Part shown: positions 1-7,786 of the stretch, piece after piece
How positions within the stretch are numbered: the first letter of the stretch is position 1
Layout of the letters: each line of letters starts with the position of its first letter
Source: Pseudomonas donghuensis
Lineage (GTDB): Bacteria; Pseudomonadota; Gammaproteobacteria; Pseudomonadales; Pseudomonadaceae
Direction: 5' to 3'
DNA: 64,000 bases
Assembly: GCF_000259195.1 (NCBI RefSeq)
Contig: NZ_JH650758.1
Location: 135,740-199,739, forward strand
The notes under the pieces: generated by a model
Database searches by the model: none
What the model was told of the DNA's origin: nothing
The model's input: only the letters and a program-made list of their open reading frames with translations
Position numbers and translations under genes: made by a program

Positions 1-6
1 AGGCCA

Positions 7-819
7 TCATAGGCGTTCGAACACCGATGGCAGGATCGGCCGCAGTGGCAGGTCGAGGCCATGGATGTTCTCGCTATGTCCGATCAGCAGCAGGCCGCCC
101 GGGCGCAGGCAAGCCAGCAAACGTTGAACCACGCGCTGTTTCTCATCCTGACTGAAATAGGTCAGCAGATTGCGCAGAAAAATCCCGTCGAACAGGCCCA
201 GGTCAGCGGGCAGTGGCTGGATCAGGTTGATCTGGCGAAACGTCAACCGCTCCTGCAAGGTGGCCGCCATGCGCATGCGCCCGGCCATCTCGCCGACGCC
301 GCACAGGCAGTAACGTTGCAACCAGCCTTCAGGGAAGTAACGGGCCTGGGAGACGTCGTAGATGCCTTCGGCTGCCTGCTGTAGCAGATGGGGGCTGATG
401 TCGCTGGCCAGCACGCTCCAGTCGTCGTTGACGGCGTGTTCGCTGGCAACCATGGCCAGGCTGTAGGCTTCTTCGCCCGAGGCGCAGGCAGCGCTCCAGA
501 GCCTCAGCGGCCGTGGCATGTCGCGCAGCCATTGGGCAAGGCATTCGAAATGGCGGTGTTCGCGAAAGAAGTAGGTGTCCCGGGCAATCAGCAAGTCGAG
601 TACCTGCTGCTGTTCCTGATGTTGATCGGGCTGCTCGATCAGTTGCAGATACTGTTCGAAGGAGGTCAGTTGCAAATGCCGCAGGCGCTTTCCCAGGCGG
701 GCAGCCACAGCCGCACGGCGGTCGGCGGCGAGGAACACGCCAGAGCGCTGGCTGACCAGGGTGCGAAAGCGCAGGAACTGGGCTTCACTCAGCATCGGAG
801 GGCGGCTGTCGGCTGGCAT
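7..819 (-). CDS. CheR-type chemotaxis receptor methyltransferase
   Basis: Predicted cytosolic S-adenosylmethionine-dependent glutamate O-methyltransferase of the CheR family, about 270 residues, the usual length. The N-terminal helical part (to about residue 75) is followed by the CheR signature: an 'RDTYFFRE' stretch, the SAM-binding segment 'LWSAACASGEEAYSLAM' and a late 'FLRNLLTYF' stretch where CheR proteins usually have RNVxxYF. An in-frame GTG lies 18 bases upstream, but I chose ATG at 819 because a GAGGGG ribosome binding site sits 6 bases before it. No che genes are adjacent, so the target receptor is unknown. The canonical C-terminal pentapeptide-binding TPR region is absent. The stop lies 6 bases from the window edge. 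Confidence 0.85.
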   Translation of the reverse strand: MPADSRPPMLSEAQFLRFRTLVSQRSGVFLAADRRAAVAARLGKRLRHLQLTSFEQYLQLIEQPDQHQEQQQVLDLLIARDTYFFREHRHFECLAQWLRDMPRPLRLWSAACASGEEAYSLAMVASEHAVNDDWSVLASDISPHLLQQAAEGIYDVSQARYFPEGWLQRYCLCGVGEMAGRMRMAATLQERLTFRQINLIQPLPADLGLFDGIFLRNLLTYFSQDEKQRVVQRLLACLRPGGLLLIGHSENIHGLDLPLRPILPSVFERL

Positions 820-1055
820 CTCACACCCCTCGTGCACTGGGCAATCGGGCCGTCTTTGCGTGATAGATGCGCATTCCCTGCGTCCATTGGCTGATTGGGA
901 ACGGCCGATGATAGCTACTGGCTATATCCGCCTGAATCGGGGTTGCCCCTAGGTCGCGGGAAGCTGACAAGGAGAAGGGGAAGCAGGGCCTGCCTGGACT
1001 GGCCGCAGGATCGGCCTGCAAGGCTTGATCGGTAACGTGCGGGGTGTTGCAGCGA

Positions 1056-1077
1056 TCCCTGCCCGTGAGGGCAGGGA
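1056..1077. terminator. Perfect stem-loop after glycine-zipper gene
   Basis: TCCCTGCCC (1056-1064) pairs perfectly with GGGCAGGGA (1069-1077) around a GTGA loop. It lies about 30 bases beyond the stop of the leftward glycine-zipper gene, where a terminator would be expected, but has no T-run on that strand. The remaining 820-1106 stretch shows no convincing gene. Confidence 0.4.
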
Positions 1078-1106
1078 CTAGGAGTTTGGCTTAAGCCCGA
1101 AATGGC

Positions 1107-1583
1107 TTAGTCGTGACGCCAGTGCCTTTTGTGCTTGCGGTGCCCGTAGTGATGGCCACGGTCGTAGTAACGACGGTCGTCGTAGCCGCGACGGTAGCGA
1201 CGGTCATCGCGGTCGTCTTCATCGGCTCTGTTGCCCATGTAGTTACCCAGCGCGCCACCGGCACCACCGCCTGCGGCTGCGCCAATGTAGCTGCCCGTGG
1301 TGCCGCCCATGCTGCGGCCTACAACGTTACCGCCGGCTGCGCCCAGGGCACCGCCGATTGCGGCTTCACCACGCTGGCGCTTGTCGGCACCCACGGCACT
1401 GCCGGCTGCGCCGCCCAGGCCCGCGCCGATCGCCGAGCCGGTACTGCCGCCGATCGACTGACCGACCACCGAGCCCAGTACCCCACCCAATGCGCCGCCA
1501 ATACCGGCTTCGGTGGTGCCACCTGCCGAGGCAACGCCGCTGAGCAGGCCAAGAGACAACAACAGAATCGAGGAGTACTTCAT
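1107..1583 (-). CDS. Glycine-zipper envelope protein
   Basis: Small secreted or membrane-inserted protein of 158 residues. A clear signal peptide (MKYSSILLLSLGLLSGVASA) is followed by long GxxxG/AxxxG glycine-zipper repeats of the YMGG/Gly-zipper 2TM type, such as 'GIGGALGGVLGSVVGQ', over roughly residues 25-115. The last 40 residues are low-complexity and dominated by Asp, Arg, Tyr and His, with a very basic His-rich end. Glycine zippers drive tight helix packing in membranes; family members are usually described as outer membrane or periplasmic stress-related proteins, but the role of this one is unknown. I chose ATG at 1583 because the signal peptide starts there; the frame is open 90 bases further upstream. 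An A/T-rich stretch (about 1670-1730) upstream probably holds its promoter. Confidence 0.75.
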   Translation of the reverse strand: MKYSSILLLSLGLLSGVASAGGTTEAGIGGALGGVLGSVVGQSIGGSTGSAIGAGLGGAAGSAVGADKRQRGEAAIGGALGAAGGNVVGRSMGGTTGSYIGAAAGGGAGGALGNYMGNRADEDDRDDRRYRRGYDDRRYYDRGHHYGHRKHKRHWRHD

Positions 1584-1743
1584 CAAGAGAGCCTCATAGG
1601 GATGACGCCGCGATCCTGAGGCCGCAGAGGGGGGCTGGCAAACGAAATCCGACGAGTAACACGAGTTGTACACAATTTTCTAAGTTACTGTTTTAACTGT
1701 GAAACTTTATTGATTTTCGCTTGTCTGAGCTTACTTGGAACGA

Positions 1744-1773
1744 GGCCCCGACAGTGATGTCAGGGCCTTTTTT
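1744..1773 (+). terminator. Rho-independent terminator pointing right, no gene upstream
   Basis: GGCCCCGACA (1744-1753) pairs with TGTCAGGGCC (1758-1767) with one mismatch around a GTGA loop, followed by six T. It is a canonical terminator for rightward transcription, yet no rightward gene precedes it; the flanking genes both run left. It may also assist termination of the leftward oxidoreductase gene that stops at 1797. Confidence 0.65.
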
Positions 1774-1796
1774 GTGCCTGTTTGCCGCCGATTCTG

Positions 1797-4133
1797 TCAG
1801 AGGATCCGGGCGTTGTCGCTGGCAGGTTGCAGCTTTATCGCAACGAACTTCGAGGTCGGCGTATGGCTGCCATCGCCAACGCTTTCCAGCGGCACCAGCG
1901 GGTTCACTTCCGGATAGTAGGCCGCCGCCTGACCGGCCGGGATATCAAAGGCCAGCAACGTGAAGCCCTTGACCCGACGCTCGCGGCCATCACTCCACAG
2001 CGAGACGATATCGGCCTTGTCGCCGGGGTGGAAGCCCAGGCGGATGATGTCGGCTTCGTTGACGAACAGTACGTTGCGTTGGCCCTTCACTCCACGGTAA
2101 CGGTCATCCAGGCCATAGATAGTGGTGTTGTACTGATCGTGGGAACGCATCGACTGCATGATCAGGTCCGGTACCTGGCCGCTGGCGCGCACGCGCTCGT
2201 GCAGCAGGTCAGCGGGCAGGGCATTGGCCTTGAAGTTGGCCCGACCGCTGCTGGTCTTCCATTGCCGTTGGCCGGCGCTGTTGCCCAGGTAGAAACCGCC
2301 CGGATGCTCCAGGCGCTGGTTGAAGCTCTCAAAGCCTGGGATGGTCTGGTCGATCAGGTCGCGGATCCGTGCGTAATCGGCGATCAGCCAGTTCCAGTCC
2401 ACCGGTCTGGCGCCGAGGGTGGCATTGGCAATCCCGGCAATCACTGCAGGCTCCGAGCGCATCTGCCGCGACAGCGGCTGCAACTGGCCGTTGGAGGCGT
2501 GGACCATGCTGAACGAGTCTTCCACGGTCACGGCCTGCGGGCCTTCGCCCTGCAGGTCGATATCGGTGCGCCCCAGGCACGGCAGAATCAGCGCCTGCTT
2601 GCCATGCAGCAGATGGCTACGGTTGAGCTTGGTGCTGATCTGCACGGTCAGCTCGCAGTTGCGCAGGGCCTGGGCGGTACGCTCGGTGTCCGGGGTGGCC
2701 TGGGCAAAGTTGCCGCCCAGAGCGATGAACACCTTGGCCTGGCCGTCGGCCATGGCGCGGATCGCTTCGACCGTGTTGTGGCCATTATGGCGCGGCACCT
2801 TGAAGCCGAAGCGGCGTTCCAGGGCATCGAGCAGGGCCACTGGTGGCCGCTCGTTGATGCCCATGGTGCGGTCGCCCTGCACGTTGCTATGGCCGCGCAC
2901 CGGGCACAGGCCGGCGCCGGGTACGCCGAGGTTGCCGCGCAGGAGCATGAGGTTGGCGATTTCCTGGATGGTCGCCACCGAATGGCGATGCTGGGTGATG
3001 CCCATGGCCCAGCACATGATGACTTTTTTGGCCTTGCAGTACATGCGCGCGGCGTACTCGATCTCGGCCAGGGTCAGGCCTGATTGTGCGCTGATCTGCT
3101 CCCAGGAGGTGGCGTCGACCGCTGCCAGGTAAGCCAGGACGTCCTGGGTGTGCTGGTTGAGAAAATCGTGGTCGAAAATCGCCGGGGCATTGCTGGCCTG
3201 GGCTTCGCGCTCCCACTGCAAGAGGAACTTGGCCATGCCGCGCAGTACCGCCATGTCGCCGCCCAGAGCCGGGCGCAAGTAGGCAGTGTTGGTCGGGCGG
3301 TCGCCGTTGGTGAGCATCTCCAGCGGGTGCTGCGGGTGCTGGAAGCGCTCCAGGCCGCGTTCCTTGAGCGGGTTGATGCACACCACCTGGGCACCGCGCT
3401 TGACCGCTTCACGCAGCGGTTCGAGCATGCGCGGGTGGTTGGTGCCGGGGTTCTGGCCCCAGACGAAGATCGCATCGGCATGCTCGAAATCGTCGAACGT
3501 CACCGTGCCCTTGCCAACCCCGACACTCTGCCCCAGGGCCACGCCACTGGCTTCGTGGCACATGTTCGAGCAGTCCGGGAAGTTGTTGGTGCCATAGGCA
3601 CGGACGAACAGCTGATACAGGTAGGCCGCTTCGTTGCTGGCCCGGCCAGAGGTATAGAACTCAGCCTGGTCGGGGCTTTCAAGCTGTTGCAGGTGCTTGG
3701 CGATCAGGGCAAAGGCACTGTCCCAGTCGATGGGTGTGTAGCGGTCGGTACTGGCGTCGTAGACCATCGGTTCGGTCAGCCGGCCCTGGTATTCGAGCCA
3801 GTAGTCGCTCTGGGCCAGTAACGAGGTGACGCTGTGGCGGGCGAAGAATGGCGCATCGACCCGGCGTTTGGTCGCTTCCCAGTTCACTGCTTTGGCGCCG
3901 TTCTCGCAGAACTTGACCATGCCGCTTTCCGGCGAGTCGCCCCAGGCGCAGCCGGGACAGTCGAAACCGCCGTTCTGGTTGGTCTTGAGCAGCGCGCGAA
4001 TGTTCTTCAGGGCGTTGTCGCTGCCGATCCAGGCCTGGGCCACGCTGCGCAGTGCGCCCCAGCCGCCAGCAGCACCGTTGTAGGGTTTATAGCGAGGGAC
4101 AGGCTTCTGATCGGCTTGGTGATGCAGGCTCAC
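1797..4133 (-). CDS. FdhF/YdeP-family molybdopterin oxidoreductase
   Basis: Predicted molybdopterin-dependent oxidoreductase alpha subunit of the FdhF/YdeP family, 778 residues from a GTG start, matching family length. The early CPGC pair (Cys59, Cys62), the run 'FYTSGRASNEAAYLYQLF', the 'DCSNMCHEASG' segment, the 'WGQNPGTNHPRM' stretch and the C-terminal molydopterin dinucleotide-binding region (around 'MRSHDQYNTTIYGLDDRY') are typical. Substrate is unproven; E. coli YdeP is linked to acid resistance and the family is often annotated as formate dehydrogenase-like. The frame is open further upstream, but that part overlaps fdhD. The GTG at 4133 overlaps the fdhD TGA in GTGA, which indicates translational coupling and fits the need of such enzymes for FdhD-dependent sulfuration. 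Confidence 0.88.
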   Translation of the reverse strand: MSLHHQADQKPVPRYKPYNGAAGGWGALRSVAQAWIGSDNALKNIRALLKTNQNGGFDCPGCAWGDSPESGMVKFCENGAKAVNWEATKRRVDAPFFARHSVTSLLAQSDYWLEYQGRLTEPMVYDASTDRYTPIDWDSAFALIAKHLQQLESPDQAEFYTSGRASNEAAYLYQLFVRAYGTNNFPDCSNMCHEASGVALGQSVGVGKGTVTFDDFEHADAIFVWGQNPGTNHPRMLEPLREAVKRGAQVVCINPLKERGLERFQHPQHPLEMLTNGDRPTNTAYLRPALGGDMAVLRGMAKFLLQWEREAQASNAPAIFDHDFLNQHTQDVLAYLAAVDATSWEQISAQSGLTLAEIEYAARMYCKAKKVIMCWAMGITQHRHSVATIQEIANLMLLRGNLGVPGAGLCPVRGHSNVQGDRTMGINERPPVALLDALERRFGFKVPRHNGHNTVEAIRAMADGQAKVFIALGGNFAQATPDTERTAQALRNCELTVQISTKLNRSHLLHGKQALILPCLGRTDIDLQGEGPQAVTVEDSFSMVHASNGQLQPLSRQMRSEPAVIAGIANATLGARPVDWNWLIADYARIRDLIDQTIPGFESFNQRLEHPGGFYLGNSAGQRQWKTSSGRANFKANALPADLLHERVRASGQVPDLIMQSMRSHDQYNTTIYGLDDRYRGVKGQRNVLFVNEADIIRLGFHPGDKADIVSLWSDGRERRVKGFTLLAFDIPAGQAAAYYPEVNPLVPLESVGDGSHTPTSKFVAIKLQPASDNARIL

Positions 4134-4969
4134 GTTCTGTTCTCCCGCACGGGGCTGAACACCCGTGGCGCGCTGTGTTTGGGCAGGTGAATAAGGTTGA
4201 GGTTGTGCCGCCGCGCCCACTGCAGGGCGAGGCCGGTGGGCGAGGACAGGCTGACCAGGGTCTGGATGCCGGCGCGTAGTACTTTCTGGATCAGCTCCAG
4301 GCTGCAGCGGCTGGTAACGATTGCCAGGCCGCCGTCGAGGCTCAGGTGCTGGCGGACCAAGGCGCCGATCAGCTTGTCGAGGGCGTTGTGCCGGCCGATG
4401 TCTTCGCGACCCAGGAGGATTTCCCCCTGATTGTTCATGAACAATGCCGCATGTACCGCACCGCAGTGCTGGCCCAGGGGCTGGAAGGCATCCATGCGCT
4501 GGCGCAGGCCCGCGAGCCATTGCGCAGGTGGCAGCGGCGCGCCCGGCAACACGGCAAGGTCGGGCAGGGCCTGCTCCACCGCTTCCACGCCGCACAGGCC
4601 GCAGCCGCTGGTGCCGGCCAGTTGCCGGCGCTGGGTCTTGAGGTTCCAGAAGGCGCGGTTGGCGATCTCGACGTCGGCGTGTATGGCCGAACCAGTGCTG
4701 GTGAACTTGACGTCGTAGATCTCATTGGCCGAAGCAATGATGCCGCTGCCGATGCTGAAACCGACGATAAAGTCTTCGAGGTCGGTGGGGCTGACCAGCA
4801 TCACTGCCTGGCTGATACCGTTGTAGGCAATCGCCAGGGCGACTTCTTCGGCCAGTGCAGTGTGCGCCTGGCTGTCGTCGGTAAGGTGGCAGTAGTCGTA
4901 GGTATTGCTGGCCGCGGGCGCAGTCACAAGCGGGGTGGACGCCGCACAGGCCGGGGGTTTTGTGCTCAT
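4130..4969 (-). CDS. fdhD: Formate dehydrogenase accessory sulfurtransferase FdhD
   Basis: FdhD transfers sulfur from the cysteine desulfurase IscS to the molybdenum cofactor of formate dehydrogenase-type enzymes in the cytosol. The 279-residue protein has the family length and the essential CxxC motif (Cys123-Gly-Leu-Cys126 in 'GTSGCGLCGVEAVE'), plus the conserved 'GREDIGRHNALDKLIG' and 'VTSRCSLELIQKV' segments. It lies directly upstream of the FdhF/YdeP-type oxidoreductase, sharing a GTGA stop-start overlap, so that protein is its probable client. A leftward LysR gene ends 95 bases upstream and could be in the same transcript. Confidence 0.95.
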   Translation of the reverse strand: MSTKPPACAASTPLVTAPAASNTYDYCHLTDDSQAHTALAEEVALAIAYNGISQAVMLVSPTDLEDFIVGFSIGSGIIASANEIYDVKFTSTGSAIHADVEIANRAFWNLKTQRRQLAGTSGCGLCGVEAVEQALPDLAVLPGAPLPPAQWLAGLRQRMDAFQPLGQHCGAVHAALFMNNQGEILLGREDIGRHNALDKLIGALVRQHLSLDGGLAIVTSRCSLELIQKVLRAGIQTLVSLSSPTGLALQWARRHNLNLIHLPKHSAPRVFSPVRENRT

Positions 4970-5064
4970 CAGCAGAGGTACCGGCGGCTGTTCAGCTTTA
5001 AGCCTAGGCTTGCGCTCGGGTATCGTCTAATCGCTAATGCTGATGCCTTGATAGACGGCGTCGA

Positions 5065-5952
5065 TCAACCCTCGCCTTGCAGCGCTTGATATTGTGCCAG
5101 GCACACCTCGGCCAGGGCCGAGCGTGGCGCCGTGCGGCGCATGATCAGGCCCAGTGGCGCCAGGGTGCAGGCCTGTTCGATCGGTTGCAGGCGCAGCCGT
5201 TCGGTGAGCACTTCCAGGCCGGCCGCCAACGGCATGATGGCACAACACAGGCCTCCGCTGACGGCCTGGGCCAACTGATGGACGGCATCGGTCTGCAGCA
5301 ACAGCTGCGGTGTCAGGCCACGGCTGTGGAAGTTGTGGTCGATCGACTGGCGAAAATGCATGCCGGCGGTAAGCAACCCCAGCGGCAGTTCGGTCAGCTG
5401 TTGCCAGCTTAGGGGGTGGTCGTCGAAGCAGAAATGATCTGGATCATATAAAAGCCCCATGCGCGTCTCGCCCAGCGGCAGCGACTGGAAGCGTTCATGA
5501 TCGAGGCGATCCAGGTACGACACGCCCAGGTCCAGCTGGTTGCTGGTCAGCTGTTCGAGGATCTGCTCGGAGCTCAGGGCGCTGAGTTCAAAGCGCAGTT
5601 CCGGATGCTGCTGGTGCATGCGCCGCAGCAGCGGCAGGGGATCGAAGCTCGACAGCGGTACCACGCCCAGGCGCAAGGTGCCGACCAAGTGGCCGCGACA
5701 AGCGGCAGCTTCGGCATTCAGGCCGTCGTAGGCGGCGATTACCGAGCGGGCCCAGGCCAGTACCCGTTCGCCCTGGGCGGTAAAGCCCTCGAAGCGCTGG
5801 CCGCGATTGACCAGGGCGAGGTCCAGTTCCTGTTCGAGATTGCGCAGGCGCATCGACAGGGTTGGCTGGGTCACGTGGCAGCGCGCGGCGGCTTGGCCGA
5901 AGTGGCGGGTTTCATCCAGGGCGATGAGGAATTTGAGTTGTTTGATGTCCAT
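5065..5952 (-). CDS. LysR-family transcriptional regulator
   Basis: Typical LysR regulator of 295 residues: N-terminal winged helix-turn-helix ('MDIKQLKFLIALDETRHFGQ', then 'VTQPTLSMRLRNLEQEL'), linker helix and a C-terminal periplasmic-binding-like effector domain from about residue 90. I chose ATG at 5952, since the six residues encoded before it are not part of the family. It precedes fdhD on the same strand (95-base gap) and diverges from the LysM gene across an 84-base region. The proximity suggests it may control the fdhD-oxidoreductase pair, but its effector and operator are not visible. Confidence 0.85.
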   Translation of the reverse strand: MDIKQLKFLIALDETRHFGQAAARCHVTQPTLSMRLRNLEQELDLALVNRGQRFEGFTAQGERVLAWARSVIAAYDGLNAEAAACRGHLVGTLRLGVVPLSSFDPLPLLRRMHQQHPELRFELSALSSEQILEQLTSNQLDLGVSYLDRLDHERFQSLPLGETRMGLLYDPDHFCFDDHPLSWQQLTELPLGLLTAGMHFRQSIDHNFHSRGLTPQLLLQTDAVHQLAQAVSGGLCCAIMPLAAGLEVLTERLRLQPIEQACTLAPLGLIMRRTAPRSALAEVCLAQYQALQGEG

Positions 5953-6036
5953 CGTCGCTCCACGGCGCAAAGCAGGCGAAGCATTCTAACCTGTCCTAGA
6001 CTCCAGGCTCCGAGATTCATCACCAAGGAGAGCGGC

Positions 6037-6477
6037 ATGAGCATTTTCAGTTTCGTCAAAGAAGCAGGCGAGAAACTCATCGACCTGTTGACCCCGGGTA
6101 ATGCCAATGCCAGCGAGCAGTTGAAGGCGCATGTGGCGAAGGTCGGGCTGGGTAACCCGAACGTTCAGGCCACCGTCGACGGTGACAAGGTTACCCTGAC
6201 TGGCGAAGTCAGCAGCCAGGAAGAGAAAGAGAAGATCCTGCTGGCGGTGGGCAACATTGCCGGTGTGGCTTCGGTGGATGATCAGATCACCGTCACCGGC
6301 CCGGTTGTGGCTGCAGCCCGTTTTGTCGTGGTGAAGAAAGGCGACACCCTCAGTGCCATCTCGTTGGCGGTGTACGGCAATGCCAACCTGTACAACAAGA
6401 TTTTCGACGCCAACAAGCCGCTGCTCAGTCACCCGGACAAAATCTACCCGGGCCAGACCCTGCGCATTCCCGAGTAA
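6037..6477 (+). CDS. lysM: BON-LysM protein, Kbp/YgaU-like
   Basis: A 146-residue protein with a BON domain (about residues 25-90) followed by one LysM domain (about 93-145, 'FVVVKKGDTLSAISLAVYGN' to 'YPGQTLRIPE'). This is the architecture and size of E. coli YgaU/Kbp, a potassium-binding stress protein; the LysM module can also bind peptidoglycan. No signal peptide is visible, as in Kbp. Start at 6037 is supported by AAGGAG at 6025-6030. Its stop codon abuts the stop codon of the convergent yrfG gene with no base between, and no terminator separates them. Confidence 0.88.
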   Translation: MSIFSFVKEAGEKLIDLLTPGNANASEQLKAHVAKVGLGNPNVQATVDGDKVTLTGEVSSQEEKEKILLAVGNIAGVASVDDQITVTGPVVAAARFVVVKKGDTLSAISLAVYGNANLYNKIFDANKPLLSHPDKIYPGQTLRIPE

Positions 6478-7140
6478 TCACAACCCTTCGAGCAACGCCC
6501 GGTAGTCTTCCACCGCAGCGAACTCTTCGGTATCCCGAGGCCCTTTGCGGCTGTCCGGCTGGCGCACCGCAAGCAGGTGCGCCACGCCGAAGTCGCGGGC
6601 ACTGCGCAGGATCGACAAGGTGTCGTCGATAAACAGGCTGCGTTGCGGGCTGAAGCCGATATCGGCCTCAAGGGCGCTCCAGAACTGTGGGTTCTCCTTG
6701 GGGTAGCCGTAGTCATGGGAGCTGATCAGGCGCTCGAAGTAGGGTGCCAGCTCCACCCGTTCCAGTTTCAACGACAGCGAATCGCGATGGGCGTTGGTGA
6801 TCAGGATTACCCGCTTGCCGGCCTGCTTGATCGCCTGCAGGAACGTATCGGCATCTGGACGCAAGGCGATCAGGTGGGCGGTCTCAAGCTTGAGCTCGCG
6901 CACCGAGAAGTTCAGCTCGCGGCTCCAGAAGTCCAGGCAGTACCAGTTCAGCGAGCCGGCGTGTTGCTCGAACAATGGCTGCAATTCAAGCTCGGCCATG
7001 GCCCGGCTGATGCCGTGCAGCTCGGCGTAGCGCTGCGGCAGTTGCTCGAGCCAGAAGTGGTTGTCGAAGTGCAGGTCGAGCAGGGTGCCGTCCATGTCCA
7101 GCAGGACGGTATCGATGGTGGACCAGGCTAAAACGGGCAT
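6478..7140 (-). CDS. yrfG: GMP/IMP nucleotidase YrfG (HAD family)
   Basis: Haloacid dehalogenase-type 5'-nucleotidase of 220 residues, matching YrfG, which dephosphorylates purine mononucleotides. Motif I is 'DTVLLDMDGTLLD' near the N-terminus, motif II is 'VILITNAHRDS', and motif IV is 'LFIDDTLSIL' in the distal part. The open frame extends 61 codons upstream, but that extension runs into the divergent nudE gene and lacks domain sequence, so I chose ATG at 7140. Divergent from nudE across 79 bases; yrfG, nudE and cysQ commonly neighbour each other in Pseudomonas and share a role in clearing nucleotide by-products. Confidence 0.9.
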   Translation of the reverse strand: MPVLAWSTIDTVLLDMDGTLLDLHFDNHFWLEQLPQRYAELHGISRAMAELELQPLFEQHAGSLNWYCLDFWSRELNFSVRELKLETAHLIALRPDADTFLQAIKQAGKRVILITNAHRDSLSLKLERVELAPYFERLISSHDYGYPKENPQFWSALEADIGFSPQRSLFIDDTLSILRSARDFGVAHLLAVRQPDSRKGPRDTEEFAAVEDYRALLEGL

Positions 7141-7219
7141 ATGAAATTCTCGAACAGTCAGGAGGCAGCGGCCGGGCAAGCCACGGTATAGTAACCCGTT
7201 CACGCCAAGGAGCCGCCCC

Positions 7220-7786
7220 ATGCGCCAGAAACCCACCGTCCTCTCTCGCGAGATCGTCGCCAGCAGCCGCCTGTTCCGCGTCGAAGCCGTGCAGCTGCGC
7301 TTCGCCAACGGTGCTGAGCGCACTTACGAACGCCTGGTCGGGCGCGGTAACGGTTATGGCGCGGTGATGGTCGTGGCGATGCTCGATGCCGAGCATGCGC
7401 TGCTGGTGGAAGAGTACTGCGGCGGTACTGACGAGTATGAACTGTCATTGCCCAAGGGCTTGATCGAGCCGGGTGAAGACGTGCTGGCGGCGGCTGACCG
7501 GGAGCTCAAGGAAGAAGCCGGGTATGGCGCCCGTCAGCTTGAGCACCTGACCGAGCTGTCGCTTTCGCCTGGCTACATGAGCCAGAAGATTCAGGTAGTG
7601 CTGGCCACCGACCTCTACGAGGAGCGCCTGGAAGGCGACGAGCCGGAGCCGATGCGCGTCGACAAGATCAACCTGCGCGAGCTGTCGGCCCTGGCCCAGC
7701 ATCCGCAGTTTTCCGAAGGCCGGGCCTTGGCGGCGCTGTACCTGGTGCGTGATTTGCTGAGCCAGCGTGGGGTATTCCCGGTATGA
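7220..7786 (+). CDS. nudE: ADP compounds hydrolase NudE (Nudix)
   Basis: Nudix hydrolase of 188 residues, the size of E. coli NudE, which cleaves ADP-ribose, NADH and diadenosine polyphosphates. The Nudix box is complete: Gly80, Glu86, Arg94-Glu95, Glu98-Glu99 and Gly101 follow the GX5EX7REUXEEXGU pattern. AAGGAG about 7 bases upstream supports the start. It is translationally coupled to cysQ: the nudE TGA and the cysQ ATG overlap as ATGA at 7783-7786. A TATAGT box at 7187-7192 is a plausible -10 element. Confidence 0.93.
   Translation: MRQKPTVLSREIVASSRLFRVEAVQLRFANGAERTYERLVGRGNGYGAVMVVAMLDAEHALLVEEYCGGTDEYELSLPKGLIEPGEDVLAAADRELKEEAGYGARQLEHLTELSLSPGYMSQKIQVVLATDLYEERLEGDEPEPMRVDKINLRELSALAQHPQFSEGRALAALYLVRDLLSQRGVFPV

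Noticed and set aside
960..1050. GC-rich direct and inverted segments resembling a REP
   Set aside because: The segments do not contain the REP core and the arms do not pair well enough.
1113..1619. Open frame of 168 codons, rightward, with Val/Thr/Ala-rich hydrophobic product
   Set aside because: It is the complement of the glycine-zipper gene; the repeated Gly/Arg/Asp codons create a long valine-rich antisense frame. The opposite strand has the signal peptide and zipper motif.
1782..3083. Rightward frame of 433 codons opposite the oxidoreductase gene
   Set aside because: No recognisable domain; high-GC antisense shadow of a well-supported gene.
4134..4595. N-terminal extension of the oxidoreductase frame into fdhD
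   Set aside because: The extension encodes Arg/Pro/Ala-rich sequence without homology and overlaps fdhD completely; GTG at 4133 is the sensible start.
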